Position numbers and translations under genes: made by a program. A stretch of DNA of 34,427 bases from Klebsiella pneumoniae (GTDB taxonomy: Bacteria; Desulfobacterota; Binatia; Bin18). The notes beneath the pieces are model-generated. The model did no database searches. It was not told the origin of the DNA and saw nothing but the letters and a program-made list of their open reading frames with translations. The stretch lies in assembly GCA_945865755.1 (NCBI GenBank), contig CAMBFS010000023.1:1-34427 (forward strand). Reading direction: 5' to 3'. Of this stretch, positions 34,179-34,427 are shown one piece after another. Every line of letters begins with the position of its first letter. Position 1 is the first letter of the stretch.

Positions 34179-34427
34179 AGTCAGGACACATTGGCTAAAG
34201 GGGCGGGTAGCCATGCGTTTTCACGCATGAGCGACTTGGGGGTATGATACACCAAGACGCAGAAACTACCCGCCTCGGAGAGTATATCGCAAAGGTGCTG
34301 CCGTGGGCACATGGGCATCAAGTCAAAGGGATCAGCACGTTTGTGGCGGCGATCATCGAGCAACAAAGCGGCATCCAAGCCGAGATCGCGCGGGGCTTGG
34401 GGAATCAGGAAGCCAGCGTCAAGCGGC
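34179..34427 (+). mobile_element. Start of an IS4-like insertion sequence
   Basis: The tip GTCAGGACACATT begins at 34180 and is followed, 60 bases on, by an open reading frame. The tip matches the one at the left end of the window. The element continues beyond 34427. Confidence 0.6.
34244..34427 (+). CDS. N-terminal part of an IS4-like DDE transposase (partial)
   Basis: Starting at ATG 34244, about 61 residues are open to the window edge. The segment LPWAHGHQVKGISTFVAAIIEQQSG followed by AEIARGLGNQEASVKR resembles the helical N-terminal domain of IS4-type transposases, in which a short helix-rich region with an INTSLG-like repeat precedes the DDE core. The catalytic core is outside the window, so the family call is tentative. 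It lies 60 bases inside the IS tip, as expected of a transposase. Confidence 0.5.
   Translation, partial: MIHQDAETTRLGEYIAKVLPWAHGHQVKGISTFVAAIIEQQSGIQAEIARGLGNQEASVKR

Overview
The window is a bacterial chromosome segment of moderately high GC with a metabolic core, a 14.7-kb phage-defence island and small toxin-antitoxin modules. The organism cannot be named from the sequence. The gene content (double-length ThyX, four-ATPase-domain UvrA, split acyl-CoA carboxylase beside a 2-oxoacid dehydrogenase, Uma2, VapBC, HicBA) and the many intergenic heptanucleotide arrays suggest a large-genome Gram-negative soil, sediment or symbiont lineage (Desulfobacterota/Binatota/Tectomicrobia-like). That placement is a low-confidence inference.

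Layout. Positions 1-140 are the end of an insertion sequence that cuts off a Uma2-family gene. A vapBC-like pair (747-1426, +) follows. From 10539 down to 1431 on the minus strand runs a probable operon: E1-alpha, E1-beta, E2, acyl-CoA carboxylase beta subunit, biotin carboxylase, biotin carrier protein and a double ThyX. Together the first six would take a 2-oxoacid (probably pyruvate) to an acyl-CoA and carboxylate it, for example to malonyl- or methylmalonyl-CoA. No E3 gene is present. From 24922 down to 11234 on the minus strand lies a BREX type 3 defence operon in canonical order: brxF, brxC, (AlbA_2 gene wreck), pglXI, brxHII, pglZ, brxA. It is framed by two inverted IS1-family remnants sharing 95 nt (93 identical). 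Beyond it are a CNNM/CBS/CorC membrane protein (25510-26865, -), a 1938-residue UvrA (27086-32902, +), a hicBA pair (32924-33395, +) and a PAS protein (33567-34178, +). The PAS gene is cut off by a second insertion sequence that starts near 34179 and encodes an IS4-like transposase running off the window.

The most unusual signal is a population of 7-nt tandem arrays. They fill most intergenic gaps of the metabolic operon (3606-3678, 5181-5321, 8312-8404, 9442-9544, 10632-10687) and recur at 25460-25487, 26925-27025, 32811-32854 and 33493-33554. The consensus differs from array to array, but the 7-nt period persists and many arrays are paired with an inverted partner that could fold as a hairpin. 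In two places the arrays frame whole modules: the BREX island lies between inverted NNTCAGC arrays and hicBA between inverted GGTCCAA-type arrays. One array (six exact GTCAAAA copies plus a 29-bp hairpin) lies inside uvrA and encodes the whole linker between its two UvrA copies. Another separates the biotin carboxylase from its carrier protein in the same reading frame, with a single stop codon between them. Comparable heptad repeats are known as STRR sequences in heterocystous cyanobacteria. Their role here as junctions, linkers and cargo borders is inference.
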